Assembly: GCF_001592285.1 (NCBI RefSeq)
Contig: NZ_BCWQ01000011.1
Coordinates: 1 to 64,000 of the forward strand
From: Hydrogenophaga pseudoflava NBRC 102511
GTDB taxonomy: Bacteria > Pseudomonadota > Gammaproteobacteria > Burkholderiales > Burkholderiaceae_C
Reading direction: 5' to 3'
Length of the DNA stretch: 64,000 nt
Part shown: positions 35,541 to 43,684 of the stretch, piece after piece
Layout of the letters: each line of letters begins with the position of its first letter
How positions within the stretch are numbered: position 1 is the first letter of the stretch
Notes under the pieces: generated by a model
Told to the model about the DNA's origin: nothing
Database searches by the model: none
What the model saw: only the letters and a program-made list of their open reading frames with translations
Position numbers and translations under genes: made by a program

Positions 35541-36332
35541 ATGACGCACCGTCTGCTTCGGGTCCTCTCCACTGCGCTGGCCCTGGTCCTGGCCGGCTGC
35601 GCCACCCACGTCGACCTGGCGCCCGACGAAGGCCAGCCCGCGCTGCGCGTGCAGCAGCGGCTGGCGCTCACACCCAGCAACGGCGGCCTGCAGATCACGC
35701 CCGACGACCTGCGCGCGGGCGACATCGTGCTCAGCTCGACCCACAGCATCGTCTCGATGGGCGTGCGCCTGATCACCGTGGCGCCGGTCAGCCACGCCGC
35801 GCTCTATCTGGGCGACGGCCAGTTCGTCGAGGCGGTCGGCTCGGGCGTGCGACTGCGCAGCACCCAGGAGTACATGGACGGCGAATCGACCATCGTCGCC
35901 TTCCGCCATCCAGGCGTTGGCGACGAACAGGTCGCTGCCCTCAACGCCTTCGCCCGGCAGCACGCCGGCAAGAAGTACAACACCGCCGGCATCGTGCTGC
36001 AGGCGCCCTTCAGCATCGGACGGCAGTACTGCGAACTGCCGCTGATTCCCGGCCTGGTGCGCGACTACTGCATCCGCGGGCTGGCGGCGATCCAGCTCGG
36101 CGCCGTCAAGAACGACCGCTTCTTCTGCTCGCAGTTCGTGCTCGAAGCCTACCGCCACGCCAGGCTGCCGCTGACCACCGCCGACCCGCGCCTGATCAGC
36201 CCGGCCGACCTGCTGCACATGCGCGAGGGCGACGTGCCCTCGGTGCGCACCGAGCAGGCGCTGCAATACGTCGGCCACCTCAAGACAGCGCCCATGCCGT
36301 CCGATGAGATGGCCGTCGGCCTGGCCGACTGA
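35541..36332 (+). CDS. YiiX/YebB-like permuted NlpC/P60 lipoprotein
   Basis: 263 residues. A lipoprotein signal ends at LVLAGC (Cys20). The mature protein has the permuted papain-like order: His in APVSHAALYLGDGQFVEAV, then the Cys nucleophile later in NDRFFCSQFVLEAYR. Such YiiX-type proteins are thought to act on cell-wall or acyl-amide bonds; the substrate here is unknown. It starts 14 nt after tgt and may share its transcript. Confidence 0.72.
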   Translation: MTHRLLRVLSTALALVLAGCATHVDLAPDEGQPALRVQQRLALTPSNGGLQITPDDLRAGDIVLSSTHSIVSMGVRLITVAPVSHAALYLGDGQFVEAVGSGVRLRSTQEYMDGESTIVAFRHPGVGDEQVAALNAFARQHAGKKYNTAGIVLQAPFSIGRQYCELPLIPGLVRDYCIRGLAAIQLGAVKNDRFFCSQFVLEAYRHARLPLTTADPRLISPADLLHMREGDVPSVRTEQALQYVGHLKTAPMPSDEMAVGLAD

Positions 36333-36354
36333 GCGCCTCCAGGCGGTCAGTGGC

Positions 36355-36432
36355 GAGCCGCCGCCGGGCCGCCCCAAGGCGGATCAGCCCCCTCGGGGGG
36401 CAGCGACCCGCGAAGCGGTGGAGCGTGAGGGC
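36355..36432 (-). repeat. GC-rich dispersed repeat, copy 3 (divergent)
   Basis: Shares the layout of copies 1 and 2: GCCGGGCCGCC, then CCCCCTCGGGGGG, then GCGACCCGCGAAGCGG. Here the spacer after GCCGGGCC differs. It begins directly after the stop codon of the minus-strand lipoprotein gene (36433-36435). Forms at least two hairpins. Confidence 0.7.
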
Positions 36433-36900
36433 TCACGAACCAATATGCATGCTGAAAAGTGCGCCGCTGGACAGGCGACAGGTGCCTGAGCCCAGCGTGG
36501 CCGAGTTCATGGTGTAGGCGCAGGTGATGTAGCCGCCACGGTTACCGGCACCGTTCGCCAGCCCTTCGCGGCTGGAGCCAGCCTTGCGGGTGGCCTCGCC
36601 CGAGAACGACTCACCGCCGATCACCGTGGAAAAGGTGCCACGGCCCTGCAGATCGTTGGTGACGGTCGCGCTGATGACCCCGTGACCGCTGGCCAGCTCG
36701 TTGGCCGGATAGAGTCGGGCCTGGAAGCTAAGGGGCAACGCGGGCGCCACCGCGGCGGCCGCCTGGGGTGGCGGCACCGCTTGCCCGGTGCGCGGATCGA
36801 TGGGCACCACGTAGCAGGCGGCGAGTGTGGACACGGCGGCAACGGCGCCCAGCCAACCGGCCGGGCGGCGCCACGAACGAACAACAGAGGAGATATCCAT
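36433..36900 (-). CDS. Hypothetical lipoprotein
   Basis: 155 residues. The N terminus has a long charged region, a hydrophobic core and a lipobox LAAC (Cys29). The mature part is Ala/Pro-rich near YVVPIDPRTGQAVPPP, followed by a compact domain with GHGVISATVTNDLQGRGTFS and a Cys pair (ITCAYTMN, GTCRLSSG) that may form a disulfide. No family was recognised with confidence. It diverges from an MFS gene. A dispersed repeat element abuts its stop codon. Confidence 0.7.
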   Translation of the reverse strand: MDISSVVRSWRRPAGWLGAVAAVSTLAACYVVPIDPRTGQAVPPPQAAAAVAPALPLSFQARLYPANELASGHGVISATVTNDLQGRGTFSTVIGGESFSGEATRKAGSSREGLANGAGNRGGYITCAYTMNSATLGSGTCRLSSGALFSMHIGS

Positions 36901-37011
36901 GTGGATCCTTCAGGCCCAAGCACATGCTTGTGCGGCGATCCTGCGTGACCACTGTCAAGAAACCACTGTCTTCCGGTGAAGAACCGTGAACCGGCACCGG
37001 CGGCATCACCC

Positions 37012-38187
37012 ATGAATACCCAGTCCTTCGTTCCCCGTCACGTCCTGCCCGTGCTGGTGCTGGCGCAATTCGCCGGCACCTCGCTCTGGTTCGCGGTCAA
37101 TGCGGTCATGCCCGACCTGCAGCGCGCCTTCGGCTGGCCCGCCACCGCCGTCGGCACCCTGACATCGGCGCTGCAGGCCGGCTTCATCGCCGGCACCCTG
37201 GTGTTCGCGCTGCTGGCGATTGCCGACCGCTTTCCGCCGCGCCGCGTGTTCCTGGTCTGCGCGCTGGCCGGCGCGGGCTGCACCGTCGGCGCGTGGGCCA
37301 TGGTCTCGGACTTCGGCGCGCTGCTGGCCTGGCGCTTTGCCACCGGCTTCTTCCTCGCGGGCATCTACCCGGTCGGCATGAAGATCGCCGCGCAGTGGTA
37401 CACGCGCGGCCTCGGGCCGGCGCTGGGCCTGCTGATCGGCGCGCTTGTGCTCGGCTCGGCCAGCGCCCACGCGCTGCGCGCGCTCGGCGACACGCTGCCC
37501 TGGCCCACGCTGATGCTGGGCGTGGCGGCGCTGGCGGCCGCGGGTGGGGTGTCGCTCTACACGCTGCTGCCCGACCCGCCCGGCGCGGTGGCGCGTGTGA
37601 CCACGCTGCAGTGGCGCGCGCTCGCCACCATCGTCACCGACGCGCGGGTGCGCAGTTCGGTGCTCGGCTATTTCGGCCACATGTGGGAGCTGTACACGCT
37701 GTGGGTGCTGATGCCGTTGATCCTCGCGACGCGGCTGCAAGGCACCACGCTGTCGTGGACCGCCTTCGCCATGCTGGGCGCCGGCGTGCTGGGCTGCGTC
37801 GGTGGCGGCTGGCTGGCGCCGCGCTTCGGCAGCGCCCGCGTGGCCGGCGTGCAACTGGCCATCAGCGGCCTGTGCTGTGTCCTGGCGCCGGTGCTGATCG
37901 GCGCGCCCGATGCGCTGTTCTACGGCTGGCTGCTGGTCTGGGGCATCACCGTCTCGGGCGACTCGCCGCAGTTCTCCACACTGACCGCGCGCAACGCGCC
38001 GCCGCAGGCGGTGGGCAGCGTGCTGACGCTGACCAACAGCATCGGTTTTGCCATCAGCATCGCCAGCATCCTGCTGTTCGTCGAACTCACGCGGACGGTG
38101 CCGCTGGGCTGGCTGCTGACAGGGCTGGCGCTGGGTCCGGCGCTGGGCCTGTGGGCGCTGCGGCCGCTGCTGCGGGAGCGGGCGTGA
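37012..38187 (+). CDS. MFS transporter of unknown substrate
   Basis: 391 residues from the ATG at 37012 (MNTQSFVPRHVLPVLVLAQF) with about twelve helices. QFAGTSLWFAVNAVMPDLQ, then FLAGIYPVGMKIAAQWYTRGLGPALG and SGDSPQFSTLTARNAP place it in a NarK/CynX-like MFS group. The substrate cannot be assigned. The last 101 nt overlap the 3' end of the convergent zinc-ribbon gene, so both C termini are encoded by the same DNA. Confidence 0.8.
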   Translation: MNTQSFVPRHVLPVLVLAQFAGTSLWFAVNAVMPDLQRAFGWPATAVGTLTSALQAGFIAGTLVFALLAIADRFPPRRVFLVCALAGAGCTVGAWAMVSDFGALLAWRFATGFFLAGIYPVGMKIAAQWYTRGLGPALGLLIGALVLGSASAHALRALGDTLPWPTLMLGVAALAAAGGVSLYTLLPDPPGAVARVTTLQWRALATIVTDARVRSSVLGYFGHMWELYTLWVLMPLILATRLQGTTLSWTAFAMLGAGVLGCVGGGWLAPRFGSARVAGVQLAISGLCCVLAPVLIGAPDALFYGWLLVWGITVSGDSPQFSTLTARNAPPQAVGSVLTLTNSIGFAISIASILLFVELTRTVPLGWLLTGLALGPALGLWALRPLLRERA

Positions 38188-39244
38188 GACCGGCATCCGG
38201 CGCGTCGCCCCGGCGGGCCTCGGTGCCGCAGGCGAAGCAGTAGCGCGCGAACGCGCTCTTGCGCGTGCTGCAGTGGCCGCAGCGGTCGAACAGGCACAGG
38301 CCGCAGTGCGGACAGAAGTCGGTCTTGCCGTCCTTGAGGTCGACCGCGCGCTCGCAGCCGGGGCAGACGTTCTTGGCCAGCCGCGCCTGTGCCAGGTCGT
38401 AGTCCATCTCCTTGCGGCGCTGCGTGTCCGGCAGCGCCTCCACCGCCTTCTGCCGCTCCAGGTAACGCTGCAGCGCAGCGATGGCGTAGCGCCCGCCGAT
38501 CACCGTGAGCACGATGCCCACGATGTAGCGCACATAGCCGCCGTAGCTCGGCAGGTAGGGCACCAGCTCGACGAAGAACGCGAACAGCGCGAAGAAGATG
38601 AAGCCCCAGACGAAGGGCCAGGACGATCCCTTGCGGTGCTTCTTGAACAGCCAGCCGGCCACCGCCAGCAGCGGCAGCGTGAGCGCCAACCGGTAGCCGA
38701 ACACGCGCAGCTCCTGCGCGCGCTGTTCCTCCATGTAGGTGTCCCGCGCCGCATCTTCCAGGCTGCTCAGCTCGGCCTGCGCACGCTGCTGCGCCTGGCG
38801 CGCGTCCAGCGCCACCTGCTGCTGCTTCTCCACCGCCGCGAACGCATCGCGCTCGGCCTTGCGCAGGCCATCGAGCTCGCGCGTGCGCTGCAGCACCTCC
38901 TCGTCCTGTTCGGCGCGCTGCGTCACGCTGCGCGTGGCCAGCCAGTTGTCAAAGGTCTCGCGCGCGGCGCGGTTGTCGGCACGCGCGGTCTGCAGCTTCA
39001 GCTGCGCCTGCTCCAGCGCGGCCTGCGCCTCTTCGGCGGCCTTCTCGGCGGTCTTGATGGACTCCTTGAGCACAGGCGTGCGCTGCGGGTCCATGAAGTC
39101 TTCCAGCGAGCGCGTCTGCTCCACCTGCGGCAGGTCGCCGACGATGGTGCTGCCCAGGCCGGTGAGGAACCAGGCGAACAGGAAGGCCACCAGCCAGAGG
39201 CCGCGGCGGAACCATTTTTCGGACAGGCGCAAGGATTTGCTCAT
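38087..39244 (-). CDS. Membrane protein with coiled coil and C-terminal zinc ribbons
   Basis: 385 residues. One membrane helix (about 14-34), a long Ala/Glu/Gln-rich coiled coil (about 55-190), then three hydrophobic segments (about 195-275). A cytosolic zinc-ribbon pair follows, with Cys motifs CPGC, CPHC, CGHC and CFAC. The last 33 residues are Ala/Pro-rich low complexity and are encoded in the overlap with the MFS gene. No established function. It is followed on the same strand by DUF2145 and two more membrane genes upstream. Confidence 0.75.
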   Translation of the reverse strand: MSKSLRLSEKWFRRGLWLVAFLFAWFLTGLGSTIVGDLPQVEQTRSLEDFMDPQRTPVLKESIKTAEKAAEEAQAALEQAQLKLQTARADNRAARETFDNWLATRSVTQRAEQDEEVLQRTRELDGLRKAERDAFAAVEKQQQVALDARQAQQRAQAELSSLEDAARDTYMEEQRAQELRVFGYRLALTLPLLAVAGWLFKKHRKGSSWPFVWGFIFFALFAFFVELVPYLPSYGGYVRYIVGIVLTVIGGRYAIAALQRYLERQKAVEALPDTQRRKEMDYDLAQARLAKNVCPGCERAVDLKDGKTDFCPHCGLCLFDRCGHCSTRKSAFARYCFACGTEARRGDAPDAGLTPAPAAAAAAPTGPAPDPAPALSAASPAAPSA

Positions 39245-39290
39245 GGTGTTTCCCTCGATGGTTTTGTGTTGAAGGTGATTGTGGACCCGC

Positions 39291-40100
39291 TCACAGCGCG
39301 AGCCGCTGCGGCGCCGAGCCCAGGCCGCTGCGCGCCAGCCAGTCGAGCACCGAGTCCACCGTCACGGTCTCGATGCGGTCAGAAAAGCGCTTCTCGTTCG
39401 GGTGGTCGTCGAAGCGGATGTGGGCCGAACCGGCGCTCGCGCCCAGCCGCTTCAGCGGCCCCAGGCGCAGCGTGCTCGGCTGGTAGCCCTTGAAGCCCAG
39501 CCAGGCCTGCGCCTGCGCACGGGTGGTGACACCCGGCTCGGCGGCCATGGCCATGGTTTCAATCGCCCACTGGTTGGACTGCTGGTAGCGCGTGCCCCAG
39601 GCGTAGGCCACCATGTTGTAGTCGCGCTCGTGCAGGCGCAGGCTGCGGCCTCGGTCGTTCAGCAGCGCGTACAGCGGCGCCTGCAGCTGGGGCGCCGGCA
39701 CCGACCACACCGCCTCGTGGCGCCAGAGGTCGTCCAGGAAGAACTCGCCCAGGCCCTGGCGGTAGATCGAGCCGGTGGCCGTGCCGCACTGGTTGAGCCT
39801 GTGCAGCACCCGCCACGGCCCCTCCGGTGTCTTGTAGGCCCAGCCCAGGTGCGAGTAGCGCAGCTGGTACTTGGAGAGGTCCTGCCCCGCGCGGCCCAGC
39901 ACCACGACCCGCGCGCCACTGCGCGCGAACTCTGCGTCCAGCGCCTGCGCCGTGCGCTGGGCCAGCTCCAGACCCTGGGTCAGCGTCTGCGGCGTCAGCG
40001 GGCGCTGCTCGCAGGAGCGGCCGGCGTGGGCGGTGGTGGCGCCGAGCAGCAGCACGGCGATGGCCAGCGCATGGGGAGCCACATTCAGTGTCTTCTTCAT
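39291..40100 (-). CDS. DUF2145 family exported protein
   Basis: 269 residues with a signal peptide (MKKTLNVAPHALAIAVLLLG, cut near AHA-GR). The DUF2145 hallmark is KYQLRYSHLGWAYKTPEG with a later HERDYNMVAYAWGTRYQQSNQW. The conserved Ser-His and Asn/Trp residues suggest an enzyme-like permuted peptidase fold, but activity is not known. It lies 9 nt after an Ala-rich exported protein gene, forming a minus-strand group of envelope genes. Confidence 0.75.
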   Translation of the reverse strand: MKKTLNVAPHALAIAVLLLGATTAHAGRSCEQRPLTPQTLTQGLELAQRTAQALDAEFARSGARVVVLGRAGQDLSKYQLRYSHLGWAYKTPEGPWRVLHRLNQCGTATGSIYRQGLGEFFLDDLWRHEAVWSVPAPQLQAPLYALLNDRGRSLRLHERDYNMVAYAWGTRYQQSNQWAIETMAMAAEPGVTTRAQAQAWLGFKGYQPSTLRLGPLKRLGASAGSAHIRFDDHPNEKRFSDRIETVTVDSVLDWLARSGLGSAPQRLAL

Positions 40101-40109
40101 GGTCGGGCC

Positions 40110-40580
40110 TCAGTAAGTCAGCCGTTCGTTGTGCAACAACGCGCGGCCCAGCTCGTTCGGGATGAAGCACAGCACCTCACCCGCTGCCGACAGCACCACG
40201 CCCGCGCCGATCACGCTCACGGCCACCGCCGCGCCCACACCAGCCACCACACCCGAGGCCGCTCGCCCGCTCAGCTCCAGACTGACCCGCGCACCGTCGG
40301 ACGCCCGCTCCAGCACGATCACCGTACCGCGCGCCGACACCTCGACCGCCTTCACCACCAGCACCGCGCCACTGACGGCCAGCGCCGCCGGCACGGCACT
40401 CACCGCCGCCGCACCGGCCACCGCACTGCCCGCGACCGCCGCCCCGGCACCCACCACCGACGCCACCGGCAGGGCCGACAGCACCAGCGAGGCCTCGCTC
40501 TGCGCCCGCGCCGGGGCGCTCACCAGGGCCGCGCTCAGGCTGGCGGCCAGCAGCAACTGTTTGAAGAAAACGCGGCTCAT
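40110..40580 (-). CDS. Hypothetical exported Ala/Val-rich protein
   Basis: 156 residues from the ATG at 40578-40580, with GAGGAG 7 nt upstream. A signal peptide (MSRVFFKQLLLAASLSAALV, cut near ARA-QS) is followed by a Gly/Ala/Val-rich region with several hydrophobic stretches (SVVGAGAAVAGSAVAG). It overlaps no other gene but starts 2 nt beyond the YiaA/B stop. It accompanies DUF2145 genes. Not recognised further. Confidence 0.65.
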   Translation of the reverse strand: MSRVFFKQLLLAASLSAALVSAPARAQSEASLVLSALPVASVVGAGAAVAGSAVAGAAAVSAVPAALAVSGAVLVVKAVEVSARGTVIVLERASDGARVSLELSGRAASGVVAGVGAAVAVSVIGAGVVLSAAGEVLCFIPNELGRALLHNERLTY

Positions 40581-40581
40581 C

Positions 40582-41052
40582 TCATTGCTCCTCGGCAGCG
40601 GCCGTGACACGGCGGGTTTCGATCAGGTCGGCCTCGTGGCGGTCGCGCAGCGTCTTGGCCAGCGTGAACGCCGAGGTCACCAGGTAGAGCCAGCTCACGC
40701 CCAGGTAGGCCTTGTAGGTCTCGTCGATCTGCATGCGCAGCAGGCCCCAGAGCGTCAGGCCCATCGCCACGGCAAAACCGCCCCAGACCACGAAGCGCCA
40801 CATCGGCGTCTCGGCCTCACCGGTCCGCTGGGCCTTCTGCTGGTCGCGCACGGCCTTGGCCAGCACGAACACAGTCGACAGGCAGAACACATAGCCCATC
40901 ACCATGAACGCCCGGTCCAGCGCCTGGCCCGGCAGGTACGCCAGACCCGTGGCGCAGAGAAAGACTGCCAGCCCGAACGAGACCCAGACCTGGAGCTGCC
41001 AGGCGCGGGTGTCGCGCATCACGATGAGGGGAGAACGGGAACCGCTGACCAT
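40582..41052 (-). CDS. YiaA/YiaB-family inner membrane protein
   Basis: 156 residues from the ATG at 41050-41052, preceded by GAGG at 6 nt. It has two copies of a two-helix YiaA/B-like unit, starting at WQLQVWVSFGLAVFLCATGL and at WRFVVWGGFAVAMGLTLWGL. Function unknown; the family is membrane-embedded. First gene of the minus-strand envelope group that runs toward the zinc-ribbon protein. Confidence 0.75.
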   Translation of the reverse strand: MVSGSRSPLIVMRDTRAWQLQVWVSFGLAVFLCATGLAYLPGQALDRAFMVMGYVFCLSTVFVLAKAVRDQQKAQRTGEAETPMWRFVVWGGFAVAMGLTLWGLLRMQIDETYKAYLGVSWLYLVTSAFTLAKTLRDRHEADLIETRRVTAAAEEQ

Positions 41053-41208
41053 GTGAAACCTCGGTGGGTTGTTGAACACGGGGCGGATGGTGGGGCGGGC
41101 TTCTGGGTTGGGCTCTGCATTTGATCCGCGGCATCAATGCAAGGTCCTGTGGGTACTGCCCATCGATACCCGTGGACCTGTGAGTGCCACGCAAAGAATG
41201 GTGAAGAG

Positions 41209-41658
41209 ATGGGTATCCTCTACCGATCAACGACGAATGCCTTGCCGATGCGCGCCATCGAACTGATTCCCCTCCCAGTCCCCTTTCGGGACGACGCTGT
41301 GAAAGTCACTGGCGTTCATTGGTGCGACAACGCTCCTACGCACATCGCAGTGCATTCGCGACGATCCGGTCGCCAGGCAACGGTCGAGTTTCAGGACGCG
41401 GAGGGCGTCCGGATTCTTGGAGAGCTCGATCTGGCCGGATTTTGGTTGGGTACTGACCCTGCCACGCTGAAAACCACCTGGCTGTTTGAAGTGCGAGCGG
41501 GTGGCTGGTTTGATCTGGAGGCTCAGCGCGACGACTTCTACACAAAGCATGAAGCCCCGACTCGGGAGTTTCTGATCGCTGGCTACCAGGAGTGCGTTTC
41601 CATCTTCTCAAGGCTCGGACCTGTGGTCATCGAGATCGAGGCAGCAACGAGCGGGTAG
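41209..41658 (+). CDS. Hypothetical cytosolic protein
   Basis: 149 residues from the ATG at 41209; an in-frame start at 41137 would add 24 residues. No family recognised. The central part (VTGVHWCDNAPTHIAVHSRR, LDLAGFWLGTDP) looks like a small beta-rich domain. GC content and codon bias are visibly lower than those of neighbours, suggesting recent acquisition. A strong hairpin lies just past the stop. Confidence 0.5.
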   Translation: MGILYRSTTNALPMRAIELIPLPVPFRDDAVKVTGVHWCDNAPTHIAVHSRRSGRQATVEFQDAEGVRILGELDLAGFWLGTDPATLKTTWLFEVRAGGWFDLEAQRDDFYTKHEAPTREFLIAGYQECVSIFSRLGPVVIEIEAATSG

Positions 41659-41688
41659 CCAGAGTAGGTCTGGGCTAACCCGCGTTCG
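41652..41688. terminator. Hairpin between convergent genes
   Basis: GCGGGTAGCCAGA pairs with TCTGGGCTAACCCGC (two single-base bulges) around GTAGG. It separates the hypothetical gene ending at 41658 from the LplT-acyltransferase gene ending at 41691, so it could serve both directions. No T run on either side. Confidence 0.45.
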
Positions 41689-41690
41689 TC

Positions 41691-43649
41691 TCAAACCCGC
41701 ATCAACCCCGCCACCCGCTCCCGCAACCCCTCCGGCGTCACCCGCTCCGCCGGCACCGCATCCCCCACGTTCAGCCCCACCCGGTTGAACAGCCCGCGCC
41801 GGAACGGTTTGACCATCGCGGTCGGCTGGCCGCCGCTGAGTTCGATGCGGCTGAAGTAGGAGCCCCATAGGTTGGTGAGCGCCATGGGGATCACCTTCAC
41901 GTCCTGCACGCCATCCGCCTGCGCCGTTTCGAGGATCTTCATGATCCCGCCCTTGAAGGGTTGCAGCGTGCCGTCTTTGGTGATCGCGCCTTCGGGGAAG
42001 ATGCCCAGCAGGTCGCCTTCGCGCAGCACCTGGGCCGACTCTCGGAACGCGGCTTCGTAGGCAGCCGGGTCCTCCTTCTGCGGCGCGACGGGGATGGCCT
42101 TGGCCAGCTTGAACAGCCAGCCCAGCACCGGCACCTTGAAGATGCGGTGGTCCATCACGAAGCGGATCGGGCGCGGGCTGGCGGCCATGAGCAGCACGGC
42201 GTCGACGAAGCTGACGTGGTTGCACACCAGCACCGCAGCGCCTTCGGTCGGGATGTTCAGGTCGCCGGTGACCTTGAAGCGGTAGACGAAGCGCGAGGCG
42301 ATCCAGGCCACGAAGCGCAGCAGGTACTCGGGCACCAGCATGAAGATGTAGAACGCCACCACCGCGTTGGCCAGGCCGATGATGAGGAACAGCTCGCTGA
42401 TGGAAAAGCCCGCGCTCAGCAGCGCGCCGGCCAGCAGCGAGCTGGCGATCATGAACAGCGCGTTGAGGATGTTGTTGGCCGCGATGATGCGGGCGCGGTG
42501 CGTGGGCTGGCTGCGCATCTGGATCAGCGCGTACATCGGCACGCTGTAGATGCCCGCGAACAGCGAGAGCAGCGCCAGGTCGGCCAGCACGCGCCAGTGC
42601 GCCGCTTCGCCCAGGAACTGGCCGAGCGTGAGCGACACGGTGTGCGGTGGCAGGCCGCGCGAGGCGAAGTAGAGGTCGACCGAGAACACGGTCATGCCGA
42701 TCGCGCCCATCGGCACCAGGCCGATCTCCACATGGCGGCGGCTCAGGATCTCGCACAGCAGTGCGCCCACGCCGATGCCCACCGAGAACACCACCAGCAG
42801 CAGCGAGGCGACCTGTTCGTTGCCGTGCAGCGTGTCGCGCGCGAAGGCCGGGAAGTTGGCCAGGAACACCGCGCCAAAGAACCACATCCAGCTGATGCCC
42901 AGCAGCGAACGGAACACGACCACGTTGCCGTGCGCGAGCTTGAGGTTGCGCCAGGTTTCGGTGAACGGGTTCCAGTTGATCCGCAGCGCCGGGTCGGTGG
43001 CGGGCGAGACCGGCACGGCCTGCGCCAGCACACGCCCCAGCAGGGCCAGCAGCAGGCAGGCCGCGGCCACATAGCTCGGGCCGACCAGGGGCAGCGCGAT
43101 CAGCAGGCCGCCCGCGACGTTGCCCAGCAGGATGGCGACGAAGGTGCCCATCTCGACCATGCCGTTGCCGCCCGTGAGTTCGCGCTCGTTCAGGTGCTGC
43201 GGCAGGTAGGCGAACTTGACCGGACCGAACAGCGTGGAGTGCAGGCCCATGAGGAAGACGCAGCCCAGCAGCACCGGCACGTTCTGCTGCATGAAGCCCC
43301 AGCCGGCCAGCAGCATGATGGCGATCTCCAGGTTCTTCACGAAGCGGATCAGCACCTCCTTGGGGTACTTGTCCGCCAGCTGGCCGCTGGTGGCGGAGAA
43401 CAGCAGGAAGGGCAGGATGAAGAGTGCGCCGATGACCAGGCCGGCCATCGAGGCCGGCAGCCACTGCACCTGCAGCTGGTAGGTCACCAGCACGGTGAAG
43501 GCGAACTTGAAGACGTTGTCGTTGCCCGCGCCCAGGAACTGCACCCAGAAGAAGGGGCCGAATCGGCGTTGCGTGAGCAGGGCGAACTGGTTGCTGTGTG
43601 CGGCGTGTGCGCCGGTGTCGGCGCTCATCGCCGCTTGCGGGGTGGACAT
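41691..43649 (-). CDS. LplT-type MFS transporter fused to a 1-acyl-glycerophosphate acyltransferase
   Basis: 652 residues from the ATG at 43647-43649, behind a strong GGAGGAG site. Residues about 25-445 form a twelve-helix MFS domain like lysophospholipid flippase LplT (FLGAGNDNVFKFAFTVLVTY). Residues about 460-650 form a PlsC-type acyltransferase, with HX4D as His478-Asp483 (NHVSFVD) and the FPEG motif near 545. The acyl-ACP synthetase domain found in E. coli Aas is missing. Likely role: uptake and re-acylation of lysophospholipids at the inner membrane. Confidence 0.86.
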   Translation of the reverse strand: MSTPQAAMSADTGAHAAHSNQFALLTQRRFGPFFWVQFLGAGNDNVFKFAFTVLVTYQLQVQWLPASMAGLVIGALFILPFLLFSATSGQLADKYPKEVLIRFVKNLEIAIMLLAGWGFMQQNVPVLLGCVFLMGLHSTLFGPVKFAYLPQHLNERELTGGNGMVEMGTFVAILLGNVAGGLLIALPLVGPSYVAAACLLLALLGRVLAQAVPVSPATDPALRINWNPFTETWRNLKLAHGNVVVFRSLLGISWMWFFGAVFLANFPAFARDTLHGNEQVASLLLVVFSVGIGVGALLCEILSRRHVEIGLVPMGAIGMTVFSVDLYFASRGLPPHTVSLTLGQFLGEAAHWRVLADLALLSLFAGIYSVPMYALIQMRSQPTHRARIIAANNILNALFMIASSLLAGALLSAGFSISELFLIIGLANAVVAFYIFMLVPEYLLRFVAWIASRFVYRFKVTGDLNIPTEGAAVLVCNHVSFVDAVLLMAASPRPIRFVMDHRIFKVPVLGWLFKLAKAIPVAPQKEDPAAYEAAFRESAQVLREGDLLGIFPEGAITKDGTLQPFKGGIMKILETAQADGVQDVKVIPMALTNLWGSYFSRIELSGGQPTAMVKPFRRGLFNRVGLNVGDAVPAERVTPEGLRERVAGLMRV

Positions 43650-43684
43650 TCGGGTCTCCTCCTGTGGGGTCCTGCGGGTGGGGT

